NCBI GenBank assembly: GCA_900128395.1
Contig: LT650037.1
Coordinates: forward strand, 1 to 10,183
Direction: 5' to 3'
Length of the DNA: 10,183 nucleotides
Source: Stramenopiles sp. TOSAG23-2
Taxonomy: Eukaryota; Sar
Within the stretch, counting starts at the first letter, position 1, and the number at the start of each line of letters is the position of its first letter. Below are positions 1 through 8,500 of this stretch, piece by piece. The translations under genes and the position numbers were made by a program. Under the pieces are notes generated by a model. That model saw only the letters and a list, made by a program, of their open reading frames with translations, was not told the origin of the DNA and ran no database searches.

Positions 1-55
1 AGGCGAGGAACATTTAAACAGTAACAACAATAACAACGGCGATACATACAATATA
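1..55 (+). repeat. Left arm of a perfect 55-bp inverted repeat
   Basis: Bases 1-55 are the exact reverse complement of 821-875. The match breaks at base 56 (an A, where base 820 would require a T) and reaches the window edge on the other side, so the repeat may be much longer upstream. It lies inside the reading frame of the plus-strand partial gene and encodes its first 18 complete codons. Confidence 0.97.
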
Positions 56-688
56 AATGGTTATGGTAATGTGCATCACAATTTGTTCGCCGCACAACAA
101 AATGAAGTAGAAAATCAATATACTGATGTAAATCGAAACTATCATATTCGTAATAATAATAATGATTATAACAATTTGGTAGTAGATACCTATCATCAGA
201 ACATCAATAATAATAATATCTTGGAATATGAAAAACAATTATCACCCCAATTTCAACCAAGAAGTTACAATGATTATTACAACGAGCAGAATTATGTGTA
301 CCAACCAATATCATTACCACCGCCCCCAAATACAGAAATTACGCTGAAAAATGAAAATGATATTACAGTAGCCAATAAAACAGAATTAGATTGGGAATAT
401 GTTCAGCGTAAAACAAAATTTTTAACGGATCGAGCAAAAGAAAAATCAGATCAATTAGAAACAAAATTAAAATTATTAGAGTTCCAGAACAAAAAATTAT
501 TAGGTCTTGTGCCAAGTGATCAAATGATGCCGAAGGAAGACGATAATGGAAAGGTAGTGAAACGTACAAGAAGCGAGAAAAAATCTTTAAAAGGTCATTA
601 TAGAAGAATGTCCAAAGCTGCTGTAATTCAAACCACTCAAAGTGGCGAAGATCATGTGAGTACGATGGGTACCGCAAAAAGAATGTAA
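2..688 (+). CDS. C-terminal part of an Asn-rich protein with a short coiled coil (5' partial)
   Basis: The frame is open from the first complete codon of the window to TAA at 686-688, giving 228 residues; the true start lies upstream, and the GTG at 71 is simply an internal Val. Residues 1-105 are Asn/Tyr/Gln-rich and probably disordered, with poly-Asn runs near 8-12 and 51-54, then a PPPP stretch at 106-109. Residues about 130-168 form a charged amphipathic helix (WEYVQRKTKF onward, with Leu at heptad-like spacing) that I read as one short coiled coil. A basic tail with KRTRSEKKS and HYRRMSK follows. I recognise no catalytic motif or family. The first 18 residues are identical to the last 18 of the minus-strand gene at 818-1921 because the underlying DNA is an inverted repeat, so this is probably the missing C-terminus of that protein. 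A cytoskeletal or scaffold role is only an inference. Confidence 0.75.
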   Translation, partial: GEEHLNSNNNNNGDTYNINGYGNVHHNLFAAQQNEVENQYTDVNRNYHIRNNNNDYNNLVVDTYHQNINNNNILEYEKQLSPQFQPRSYNDYYNEQNYVYQPISLPPPPNTEITLKNENDITVANKTELDWEYVQRKTKFLTDRAKEKSDQLETKLKLLEFQNKKLLGLVPSDQMMPKEDDNGKVVKRTRSEKKSLKGHYRRMSKAAVIQTTQSGEDHVSTMGTAKRM

Positions 689-817
689 AGATTTTTTATT
701 TATACTGAGATGCATTAATATAATAATATATATATTTATACTCGTATAGATATAATGATGGTTAAATAATATATTTAATGATATATATAATATATGTGTT
801 TTTCTCTTACTCATATG
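689..817. other. Short AT-rich spacer between two convergent gene ends
   Basis: This 129-base spacer separates the plus-strand stop at 688 from the minus-strand stop at 818-820. It is almost all A/T with many TATATA runs and one TCGTA at 742-746, the pentamer that is frequent in the other 3' flanks of this window. No coding sequence is visible. If the inverted repeat is an artefact, this is the real 3' flank of the plus-strand gene only. Confidence 0.6.
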
Positions 818-1921
818 TTATATATTGTATGTATCGCCGTTGTTATTGTTGTTACTGTTTAAATGTTCCTCGCCTTGACTTGATTTATAATAGTCATCTT
901 GTACATTTTGTTGTTGAATTGGTAGTTTAAATTCTTGCTGCTGCGGCTCCTGCTGATTCTGATATATTTCATTATTTGGTAACTTAAATGTCCTTCTTGA
1001 ATAACTTTGATTTTGCTCAAGGATATGAGCTTCTTGTTGTTTTATTAAATTCTCTTCAAATTCCCTTTGTTGCAATTGATGTTGATATTGGTAGCTATTG
1101 TCATCGTTGTAGATATCGCTGTATACATTCTTTGCATTTGTTCCAGTAGCAGGAGTAAAAGATTTTTTTCGTACAATAGGAACTGCCCCGACCGGTATCC
1201 TTTTTTTCCTTTCATCTATATTTGCAACGGCTTGCCTTGATAACGATGAATACGTCGGAGGCGATTCTGTTGATGAAGAATTTGTAGTTGAGGGTGAGGA
1301 TGATGTGATCGCTGTGGGTTTTTGTGGTTTTTGATTTCCTAATGCTGTTTTTTTTATTTGATTTTTATTCTTACTATGTATACTACTATATCCATAACTA
1401 TTATTTTTCGATCGACGCTGTAGTTGTTGCTGTTGCTGATTCCCCTGTTGTTGTTGTTGTTGTTTTTGCGACTTTCCCTTTTTCTTCATGCGAGTTTGGT
1501 AGCTCAAAGTTGGTGATTTTGGCATTGTGGATTTCCTAGTCCATTTTTTTCCAGGTACATGTACTCGATGCTTTTCTTTTTCTTTTTCTCTCGCACGGTT
1601 TAATCTTTCTCGATGTTTTTGTAACGCATCACTTTCAGTTGGTTTATGAACTGGTCTGAAATTTTTAGCTTTTGCATATTTAGTTGGTGTAAATGAAGGT
1701 GTTTCTGCCTTTGCGATTTTCTTTTTCAAGCTATTTTTTTTCTGTTCATTACGTTGTTGCCAATTATATAGACGGTTCACATGGTCGTTATTAATAGTAT
1801 TTCTATTACTGATATTATTTCTGCTGCGTTGATTTGTATTATTGACAACATCGTTATTTCTTTTATTATATTGAAATTGTTTTCTATTGTCATATCTTGT
1901 GTATGCAGAAAATGAGGCCAT
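818..1921 (-). CDS. Basic Gln/Asn-rich protein, unrecognised; C-terminus apparently cut off at an inverted-repeat junction
   Basis: The product has 367 residues starting from ATG at 1919-1921. The frame stays open for 21 codons further upstream to an ATG at 1984, but that leader is AT-rich. The chosen start reads ATGGCC and gives Met-Ala, as in two other genes here. Residues 1-60 are Asn/Arg-rich; 62-150 are strongly basic, with a charged helix at about 100-120 (KHRERLNRAREKEKEKH). A Gln tract lies at 154-167 and a Ser/Thr-rich stretch at 203-228. Two short repeats are visible: SFTP at 76 and 254, and FKLP at 312 and 331. No enzyme motif is seen. The last 18 residues duplicate the beginning of the plus-strand fragment at 2-688, and the stop falls exactly at the edge of that repeat, so the intact protein is probably about 577 residues. 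Its composition suits a disordered cytoskeletal or nucleic-acid-associated protein; this is inference. Confidence 0.7.
   Translation of the reverse strand: MASFSAYTRYDNRKQFQYNKRNNDVVNNTNQRSRNNISNRNTINNDHVNRLYNWQQRNEQKKNSLKKKIAKAETPSFTPTKYAKAKNFRPVHKPTESDALQKHRERLNRAREKEKEKHRVHVPGKKWTRKSTMPKSPTLSYQTRMKKKGKSQKQQQQQQGNQQQQQLQRRSKNNSYGYSSIHSKNKNQIKKTALGNQKPQKPTAITSSSPSTTNSSSTESPPTYSSLSRQAVANIDERKKRIPVGAVPIVRKKSFTPATGTNAKNVYSDIYNDDNSYQYQHQLQQREFEENLIKQQEAHILEQNQSYSRRTFKLPNNEIYQNQQEPQQQEFKLPIQQQNVQDDYYKSSQGEEHLNSNNNNNGDTYNI
821..875 (-). repeat. Right arm of the perfect 55-bp inverted repeat
   Basis: This is the reverse complement of bases 1-55 without a mismatch. Read on the minus strand it encodes the last 18 residues of the gene at 818-1921, and the repeat ends at the base just before that gene's TAA stop. 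The arms are separated by 765 bases (56-820). Twinning of more than 50 bases in protein-coding DNA cannot be chance or convergent low complexity; it records a duplication or an assembly fold-back. Confidence 0.97.
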
Positions 1922-2434
1922 GCTGAATGGTTTTTTATTTATTGTTTGTATAATTTCTGATATATATATAACTGTTAAATACAAATATACACAAAGTACT
2001 TTATTTTCTTATTATTTACATTTTAATAAAACACGTGCTATAAATATAATATATATTTAAATATGTATGTATAATAATTCTAATAATTCTAATAATAAAT
2101 CCTAACGTTTCTTATGGCCACCATAATACACATAATAGCTTATTCACATCACGCGATCTAGATCACAACCAGCTCCAAATTTAAGGTGTTGTAGCAGGGA
2201 AATATTATACACCCAAAAAGACACACAGCTTTGGAAACAACAGCCGTTATCGATCTCTCTGCTCTTCTTAATTATTTACTAGTATTTATGGTATTAATAA
2301 TATGTTAGACGACTATTACAGTATATATATTACATATACTTCCATTATTAACAACTCATTATTCATTATCTAATATACATCGAAACATATAAAATATCAA
2401 AATATTATTCTTAAAATTGAGAACGCAATTAAAT
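1922..2434. promoter_or_regulatory. Divergent intergenic region (513 bases), presumed bidirectional promoter
   Basis: It lies between the start codons of the minus-strand gene at 1921 and the plus-strand gene at 2435, so it should hold both promoters. The flanks are AT-rich; the middle (about 2100-2265) is more mixed in base composition. Visible elements are a 10-bp palindrome GATCTAGATC at 2155-2164 and a tandem ATAATTCTA-type repeat near 2072-2090. TCGTA/TACGA, common in 3' flanks here, is absent. No convincing gene is seen; a 42-codon open stretch on the minus strand lacks a start and looks random. Confidence 0.45.
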
Positions 2435-3463
2435 ATGTATGATCCACGTGTTGAAAATGATGAGAATAATACTCGTCGTAATGCTAAGAGCAACAATAAT
2501 ATTAAGAAGAAAGTACAACCTAGTCGGCCAAAATCGAGTAATAATAAACGAAATGGTAGAAGAATGAAACGCCCACAATCGGGTAAACCAAGAGCGCGAG
2601 TTCGATTTTCGATGGATCTGGACTCAGACTTAAATGGTAAAAAGAGGCGACCACGTAGTGCTGGCCAACAACGACGAGCTAGAGCTGGTGCGGAAAAACC
2701 ATCACCGTATGCAAACAATTCAATATTAAAGCAAAAACATCCTGATCTATTACGTTATGCAAAATACAGTGAAAAGTCTACTGTACCAAAGCCAGTTCGT
2801 TCCTCGTCATCAATGATCAATAAAAAGGGTTTGAATCATAAAGTTTCAAATATTCAAAATAATACTAACGATGCTGTGCCAAATAGTCCTCGTATGACTG
2901 ATCGAAACGGTATGTCTCTTAAAAATGCTACAGAAGCATATTGTCGTGAACTTGAAAAACGAGTTAGTCGGCAAATAACTATTTTAGCACATAATAGGAA
3001 AGAAGTTAAAACAACGAAACAAAAATTAAAAGAGGTTAAAGATAAAAATAGAAAATTAATGCGCAGATCAGCTGCTACAATCGCAGATTTGAAAAAGCGT
3101 TTGCAAATAGCAGAGAAAAGGCCTTCACCACATTTAGTACGAATGAGGAAAGAGCGTGATACTGTTTTAATTGAATTAAAGCGTTTGACATTATTAAATG
3201 ATCAACTTAAAAATGAGAAGGAAAAAATGGAGCAAGATTTTGAAATTGAAAGAGAATATTTTAGAGAAGAAATAGAAGCATTGCGCCAAAATCAAACAAA
3301 TAGTAAACTCAAATCTAGTACTGTTGATATAAATAATAAAAAAGAAAATGGTACATCTGATGCTATAAAATTAAAATCATATAGAAATTCAACATCAAGT
3401 GGTGCTGGTGGAAATATTAATGTTTCTTCACCAAATTCGTGGAAAGCTTTTCATAAAATATAA
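2435..3463 (+). CDS. Basic-headed coiled-coil protein with repeated RPxS motifs, unrecognised
   Basis: The product has 342 residues starting at the first ATG in frame (2435-2437); the few codons before it lack an ATG. Residues 12-85 are very basic and carry R-P-x-S three times: RPKS at 31, RPQS at 46 and RPRS at 72. Patches of this kind are common in microtubule-binding or kinase-regulated regions, but that role is not shown here. Residues about 86-160 are polar and probably disordered. Two helical coiled-coil blocks follow, roughly 165-228 and 236-288, separated by RPSP at 229-232. The C-terminus (290-342) is Ser/Asn-rich. No catalytic domain is present. It is divergent from the gene at 818-1921 and convergent with the coiled-coil gene at 3752-4861. 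An AATAAA lies at 3585-3590, but such hexamers are frequent by chance in this DNA. Confidence 0.85.
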   Translation: MYDPRVENDENNTRRNAKSNNNIKKKVQPSRPKSSNNKRNGRRMKRPQSGKPRARVRFSMDLDSDLNGKKRRPRSAGQQRRARAGAEKPSPYANNSILKQKHPDLLRYAKYSEKSTVPKPVRSSSSMINKKGLNHKVSNIQNNTNDAVPNSPRMTDRNGMSLKNATEAYCRELEKRVSRQITILAHNRKEVKTTKQKLKEVKDKNRKLMRRSAATIADLKKRLQIAEKRPSPHLVRMRKERDTVLIELKRLTLLNDQLKNEKEKMEQDFEIEREYFREEIEALRQNQTNSKLKSSTVDINNKKENGTSDAIKLKSYRNSTSSGAGGNINVSSPNSWKAFHKI

Positions 3464-3751
3464 AAAATAATTATATTATAATGATTTTATAAAAAAATAC
3501 GCGTTTTGTACATTTATTTTTATATATCATAATGATATCATATTTAAAATATTAGTCTATCATACGAATCCTCGTATATGACATAATAAAACAATATGAA
3601 GAAAGGCATGTGCATCGTACATGTACGAACTGGTACGAATACTTTATGTACGCAATAATATCTACGTCGTACGAATCTCACGCTTAATTATAAATATATG
3701 ATACAATACACCATATATACACCACACACACACACACACACATCATAGACA
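3464..3751. other. Convergent 3' spacer with palindromic TCGTA/TACGA cluster
   Basis: This 288-base spacer lies between two converging genes. It contains seven TCGTA/TACGA pentamers (3563, 3572, 3615, 3624, 3634, 3667 and 3670), several arranged as inverted pairs. TCGTACATGTACGA at 3615-3628 is a perfect 14-bp palindrome and TCGTACGA at 3667-3674 an 8-bp one. A third inverted repeat, ATATCAT-A-ATGATAT, lies at 3524-3538. A (CA)10 microsatellite closes the spacer. No coding sequence is seen. The symmetry would let both converging transcripts carry the same elements in their 3' ends. Confidence 0.6.
3723..3742. repeat. (CA)10 microsatellite
   Basis: An uninterrupted run of ten CA units lies about ten bases past the stop codon of the minus-strand coiled-coil gene, so it would be (TG)10 in that transcript's 3' untranslated region. 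Confidence 0.95.
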
Positions 3752-4861
3752 CTACCTTCCCCGACCGTGGCTCATATTAACTCGCTTAGCACTTCCAAGC
3801 ATTTTTTTTTGTGTCAACATTAAATCTTTTAACTGTGCTTTTAAAATTGCATTTTCGCGTTTTAATTTAATAAATGGTGCAAACTTATTTCCAAGACTCT
3901 CTTCATTTTCTCCAGTTTTATGCTTGCCATCATCATATTTTTTCTTGTATACATTTATTTGTTGTAATAGCTCTTTTATCTTATTTGTTAATTCTTCTAT
4001 TTTTTGTTCCAATTTTACAATAGTTGCTTTTAATCTAGCTTCATTAGATTCTTTCAATGAAAGATCATTTTGTAGTTTGGTTTCATTTTTTTTCCTTTCT
4101 TGTAATTCCACCTTCATCAATTTAATTTGATCGTTCAATGTTGCGCTATTCACGGACTCTTTATCACTATTATGCTGCAATGCTTCACTTAACTTTTTAA
4201 TTTTTGTTTCCATTTCTACTATTTGACTTGATTTTACTTTATCTTTTTTGACCATGTCCATATATTTACTTTTATACAAATTCATTTCATTTATTATTTT
4301 ATCAACGTCACCATTTTCATTTTGTAAACTTTCCAGCTTTTTTATTTTTTCTTCTAATGTAAAAACTAGCCGTTTATGTTCTTCTAATTCATTTTCAGCA
4401 TTGCGTAAATCCTCGACTGATGATAATAATTGTGCTCGCCTATTGGTTCCTTGCTGTTCCAGTTGTCCTTCCAAATCGACAATTGTATGTCGATATTCCT
4501 TACTTTTTTCTTCGGCTTGCGATAATAACGTCTTTAAATCGTTAATTTGTCTTAAAAAATTTATTTTATTGTCATGAAATTGCTGCTCTGATTTAGCATG
4601 AGATCTTCGTAGTTCTAATAACGTCTCGTTAACATCATTTAATTGACTGGCTAAGCGACTATTTTCAAATTGCAATCGTTCAATTTGTACTGATTCTAAT
4701 GACTCAGGTGAAGTAGGATTATTATTCTCTTGAGTATTATTATTATTAGTTTCTAATTGTTTTTTCAAACGTTTATTTTCTTCTACTAATTTGTTTAAAG
4801 CTTCTAAAGTTCGTATATGTTTGCTCCTTAGCTTCTCCGCCGTAGCAGACATAGATGCCAT
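3752..4861 (-). CDS. Long coiled-coil protein, unrecognised
   Basis: The product has 369 residues from ATG at 4859-4861 (Met-Ala start, AAACATGGC context) to TAG at 3752-3754, the only TAG stop in the window. A first helix covers residues 8-37, followed by an Asn/Thr/Pro/Ser linker at 38-55. A nearly continuous coiled coil then runs from about 56 to 310 with regular hydrophobic heptad positions, for example ATIVKLEQKIEELTNKI near 279-295. A Gly/Asn break at 311-328 precedes a last short coil at 331-350 (IKLKRENAILKAQLKDLM) and a basic tail ending GRGR. There is no motor, membrane segment or enzymatic motif. The shape fits a structural protein of the cytoskeleton, centrosome, flagellar base or Golgi, but coiled coils resemble one another by composition, so I assign no family. 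It is divergent from SEC24 across 664 bases. Confidence 0.88.
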   Translation of the reverse strand: MASMSATAEKLRSKHIRTLEALNKLVEENKRLKKQLETNNNNTQENNNPTSPESLESVQIERLQFENSRLASQLNDVNETLLELRRSHAKSEQQFHDNKINFLRQINDLKTLLSQAEEKSKEYRHTIVDLEGQLEQQGTNRRAQLLSSVEDLRNAENELEEHKRLVFTLEEKIKKLESLQNENGDVDKIINEMNLYKSKYMDMVKKDKVKSSQIVEMETKIKKLSEALQHNSDKESVNSATLNDQIKLMKVELQERKKNETKLQNDLSLKESNEARLKATIVKLEQKIEELTNKIKELLQQINVYKKKYDDGKHKTGENEESLGNKFAPFIKLKRENAILKAQLKDLMLTQKKMLGSAKRVNMSHGRGR

Positions 4862-5024
4862 GTTTCTTTAAAATATATATGTGTCAGTTTATTTGATAAC
4901 TATTCGACTATTTTGGATAATTTACTTGTTGTATAAATAAGTTGATTATATATCCAAGTGTTGTTTGTTTATGTTTGTTCATTCTTCACTTCAATCTGAT
5001 TTAATCATATAACGTGCACTTCTT

Positions 5025-5048
5025 GTATAATATTTTATGATATTATAC
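5025..5048. repeat. Perfect 9-bp inverted repeat with 6-base loop
   Basis: GTATAATAT at 5025-5033 pairs with ATATTATAC at 5040-5048. GTGC at 5014-5017 and GCAC at 5051-5054 could extend the hairpin with an asymmetric bulge. It sits in the middle of the divergent promoter region, so a protein-binding dyad is conceivable, but AT-rich DNA produces such dyads readily. Confidence 0.5.
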
Positions 5049-5240
5049 TTGCACACTTGTATTATTATTACTGTATTATTTTAATTGCACATAACACAAC
5101 ACATAACTGTACCAGGTAGAAAAAAAGTAAATCCCTTAATAATAATTATTATTATTTTGATAGTATCCATATTGTATACTTTTGGCTTATATTATTATAC
5201 CACATATATTTCCCTTAAAAATCGTAATTTCATTCTTTGA

Positions 5241-5283
5241 CCACACAGCAGCGCAGCGTGCCTGCCGGGCCTGGGGTTTTTTT
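5241..5283. other. GC-rich island ending in a T7 run inside an AT-rich promoter region
   Basis: 28 of the 36 bases at 5241-5276 are G or C, against a background that is mostly A/T, and seven T follow at 5277-5283. GC islands in AT-rich genomes often mark structured RNA, and an oligo-T run resembles an RNA polymerase III terminator. I could not draw a tRNA cloverleaf or recognise another RNA family, so this is recorded as unexplained. Confidence 0.3.
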
Positions 5284-5525
5284 CTGCAATAATTCGTACT
5301 AGCAACACTAGGTGGTAATCCTTATACTAATTCCTGGCTAAAAAATAATAATAATTACAACAAATAAATTATTTAAATTGAATGGAGTGATAGAAATATA
5401 TAAAAATGAAATAAAATACTTGTAAAAGAAGAAGATTCACATTACAGTACCTTTCGTTTCAAAAGATAGAACTAGAGACATATTAGTATTATTAATTATT
5501 TGGAAACTGAATTAGGTGGAGAATC

Positions 5526-8500
5526 ATGGCCTTTAACAATAATAGATATGCGAATAATCAACCTCCTATTACTAATAATAATAATAATAATAGGTATAAC
5601 AACCCACCACAAATGAATAGTAATTTTAACTATAATAATAGTAATAACAATATCAATCCGAGACCACCACAAAATAATCTGTATCCTTCTCGTAATAATA
5701 TGATACCACGTGGTCCACCCCCAATACATAATAATTATGGTAGACCGCCATCAACAGTTAATAGTTATATAAACAATAATAGTAACAAAAATAATAAGGC
5801 AATGATGACGTCTGCCCGTGGTCCACCGCCGCCAGTGAATAATAATCTTGCAAGACCTCCAGTTCCAGTATATAATGGTCGTCCTCTGATGCAACAGCCA
5901 CCTCCCATGAATAATAATACATTTGGTAGACCTCCACCTTCTCAAAATAATAATCAAGTAAATATGAACAATAGCGTGTTATCTGGTCCACCACCGCAAC
6001 AACAGCAACGCAATAATAATTTTGGTCCACCACCGCAACAACAACAACGCAATAATAATTTTGGTCCACCATCATCTCATCCACCAATATTTGGCACTCA
6101 ACAACAAAATGGTTCTCATATTAATAATGCGCCTCCTCCACAAATGATGAAGCAACCGCCGATAGTTGGGACGCAACCACCTATAGTCGGTGCGCCACGA
6201 GCAAATTATAATAATAATATGAACAAACCGCCTATTCGGACTACAAACAGAAATAATAATGCTCCCCCTCCTGTATCAAGTAGTACAAATGATAATAATA
6301 AACGCAATAATAAAGTTGATAATAGAAATAGTCGTACGAATAGTAATCCAAGACGTCGTAGTTCAAGAGATAATCGGATTGATCCAAAACAAATTCCAAG
6401 GCCTATTTTTAGCTCATCTGTATCCACCTACAAAACAAATTCTACCAAATCTTTGATTCCGACTGCATTATCTCCATATGAAGTTGTAGATTTAGGTGGT
6501 ACCAGTCCACGATTTTGTAGAATGTCGATGAAAAACATTCCAAGGCAAAAAGAACTTTTAAAAACTTGCGGCATTCCATTTGGTGCAATGATTCGTCCTA
6601 TTGCACCGGCACAACATAACGAGGATGGAGTTTCAAGGGTTGATTTTAGGGAAGGGAATGGGCCAATTCGCTGTGAACGATGTGGTGCTTTTGTGAGTTC
6701 CTTTTGTACTTTTGAAAATGATGGTGCTACTTGGAATTGTAAAATTTGCAATCGTTCAAACAATGTTCCACCATCCTACAAAAGTCCACTTGATGCATAT
6801 GGGCATCGGTATGATAAAAATGATAGACCGGAACTAAGCAAAGGGACGGTGGAATATTTGGTACCTAAACAATATTCAATAAGGCCTTTGCAAGAAAATA
6901 TTTATCTCATATTGATAGATGTATCTTTGGAATCATTGCAATCTGGCTTATTTCAAAGTATTATAAGTAACATCAAATTTTATATCGAAAATGAAGAAAT
7001 ATTTAACAGAAATCACGAAAATACTAAAATTGGTATTGTCACATATGACTCTCAAGTACATTTTTATAATGTGAATAATAGAGGTGAGGATATCCCAGTA
7101 ATAACAATGTCAGATGTACAAGATCCATTTGCACCATTACCAGCATCTGCATTTTTGATCAACGTGAAAAGAAATAAGGAACGGATAGAACAATTATTGG
7201 ACATGTTGATTGACATATTTATAGGTGACCCAACTGCAGAGAAGAAGGGTGATGACGACGACAATGATAATGGTGCTGGTAGTGGATTATACCGCGGCCC
7301 TAGTTACTTAAAAAATGGAAATGCATTTGGTGCAGCAATTACAGCTGCTGCAAAAGGTTTGGATGTACTCGGTGGGAGAATTGTCGCTTTTCAATCTTCC
7401 TTGCCATCAGTCGGCGTTGGTGCTATGAAAAATCGTGAAGATGTACGTGTATATGGTAGAAAAGGTGAAGTAACTATGTGGTTTCCAGATGCAAATCAAC
7501 CTGCATACAAAAAATTAGGTCAATATTGTGTAGAAAAGCAAATATCTGTTGATTTAATTTCATGCTGTAATGGTCATGATCAACAAAAAAGCAACGGTAC
7601 CAAACCTGCTGTTACGAGCTCATTTGCGGACGTAGCTACTATTGGTACCATATCCAAATTAACCGGTGGTGATGTTTTAAACTTTTCATCGTTTAATATT
7701 AAAAGTAAGCGTAATACGGAACGATTGAAACGGGAAATGTTAAGAATATTAACAAATGATGTTGCGTTAGAATCTGTATTGAAAATTCGTTGCAGCGAGG
7801 GCTTGCGACCAGTTGCAATACATGGTTGCGGTGTAGCTAAAACAAATAGCGAAACAAATATTCCAGTAGTGAAAGAGGATACCGCATTTTGTGCAACGTT
7901 TGAATATACGCAAGATTTACCAGAGAATGAATCTACTGCCTATCTTCAAATATCTTTTTTATATACTACTACAACTGGTGAAAGGGTCGTCCGTGTATTT
8001 AATATTGTCTTGTCATTGACATCGCAATTAAGTAGCGTATTTCGCCATTCAAATATTGATGTTGTAACGAATTTACTTTGTAAAAAAGCGTTGAGTAAAA
8101 TTGATTCAGAAACTTCCTTAACAACAGTGAGGGAAGCGATGTTAAAACGATGTATTAAGATATTGCATGCATATCGCAAATTTTGCGCTACAGCATCTTC
8201 ATCTGGTCAATTAATTTTACCGGAAGCATTGAAATTCCTACCATTGCTTGCGCTTGCATTGAGGAAAAGCGTATGGCTGCGTTCCAATAAAGCCATGGAT
8301 CCTAACCCAGAAATAAATGCAGATTCACGCGCTACCGCCATTTTAAATTTGCAGTCATCCAGTGCACCATTGTTTACATCTACGTTATATCCATTTTTAT
8401 TTTGTTTAAATGGTATAACTGAGAAAGATGGCACAAGGCGTACTGTCGATGAAACAACCACACGACGATACGCTGATAAATATGTTTTGCCAAAACCAGA

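Larger units (their letters stand above)
4862..5525. promoter_or_regulatory. Divergent intergenic region upstream of SEC24 (664 bases), presumed bidirectional promoter
   Basis: It separates the start codons of the minus-strand coiled-coil gene and SEC24. It is mostly AT-rich. An inverted repeat GTATAATAT / ATATTATAC with a 6-base loop lies at 5025-5048, and an AAT/ATT palindromic stretch near 5139-5157. One sharp GC-rich island at 5241-5276 is followed directly by seven T. No reading frame of note is present. TCGTA occurs only twice (5222-5226 and 5294-5298), about chance level. Confidence 0.45.

Noticed and set aside
801-812. TTTCTCTTACTC, found again at 10002-10013
   Set aside because: A repeated 12-mer is expected by chance in 10 kb of AT-rich sequence, and the similarity around it is weak AT alignment.
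1922-1984. Extending the minus-strand gene to the upstream ATG at 1984
   Set aside because: The extra 21 codons are AT-rich leader sequence, whereas the ATG at 1921 has the GCC-type context shared with neighbouring genes.
2359-2718. 119-codon open frame on the minus strand
   Set aside because: It lies antisense to the start of the better-supported coiled-coil gene at 2435-3463; its Leu/Phe/Arg-rich product is what the complement of a Lys/Asn/Arg-rich gene yields.
5758-6087. Minus-strand open frame opposite the Sec24 tail
   Set aside because: It is the complement of AAT, CCA and CAA repeats and encodes Val/Tyr/Ile repetition only; Sec24 on the other strand is certain.
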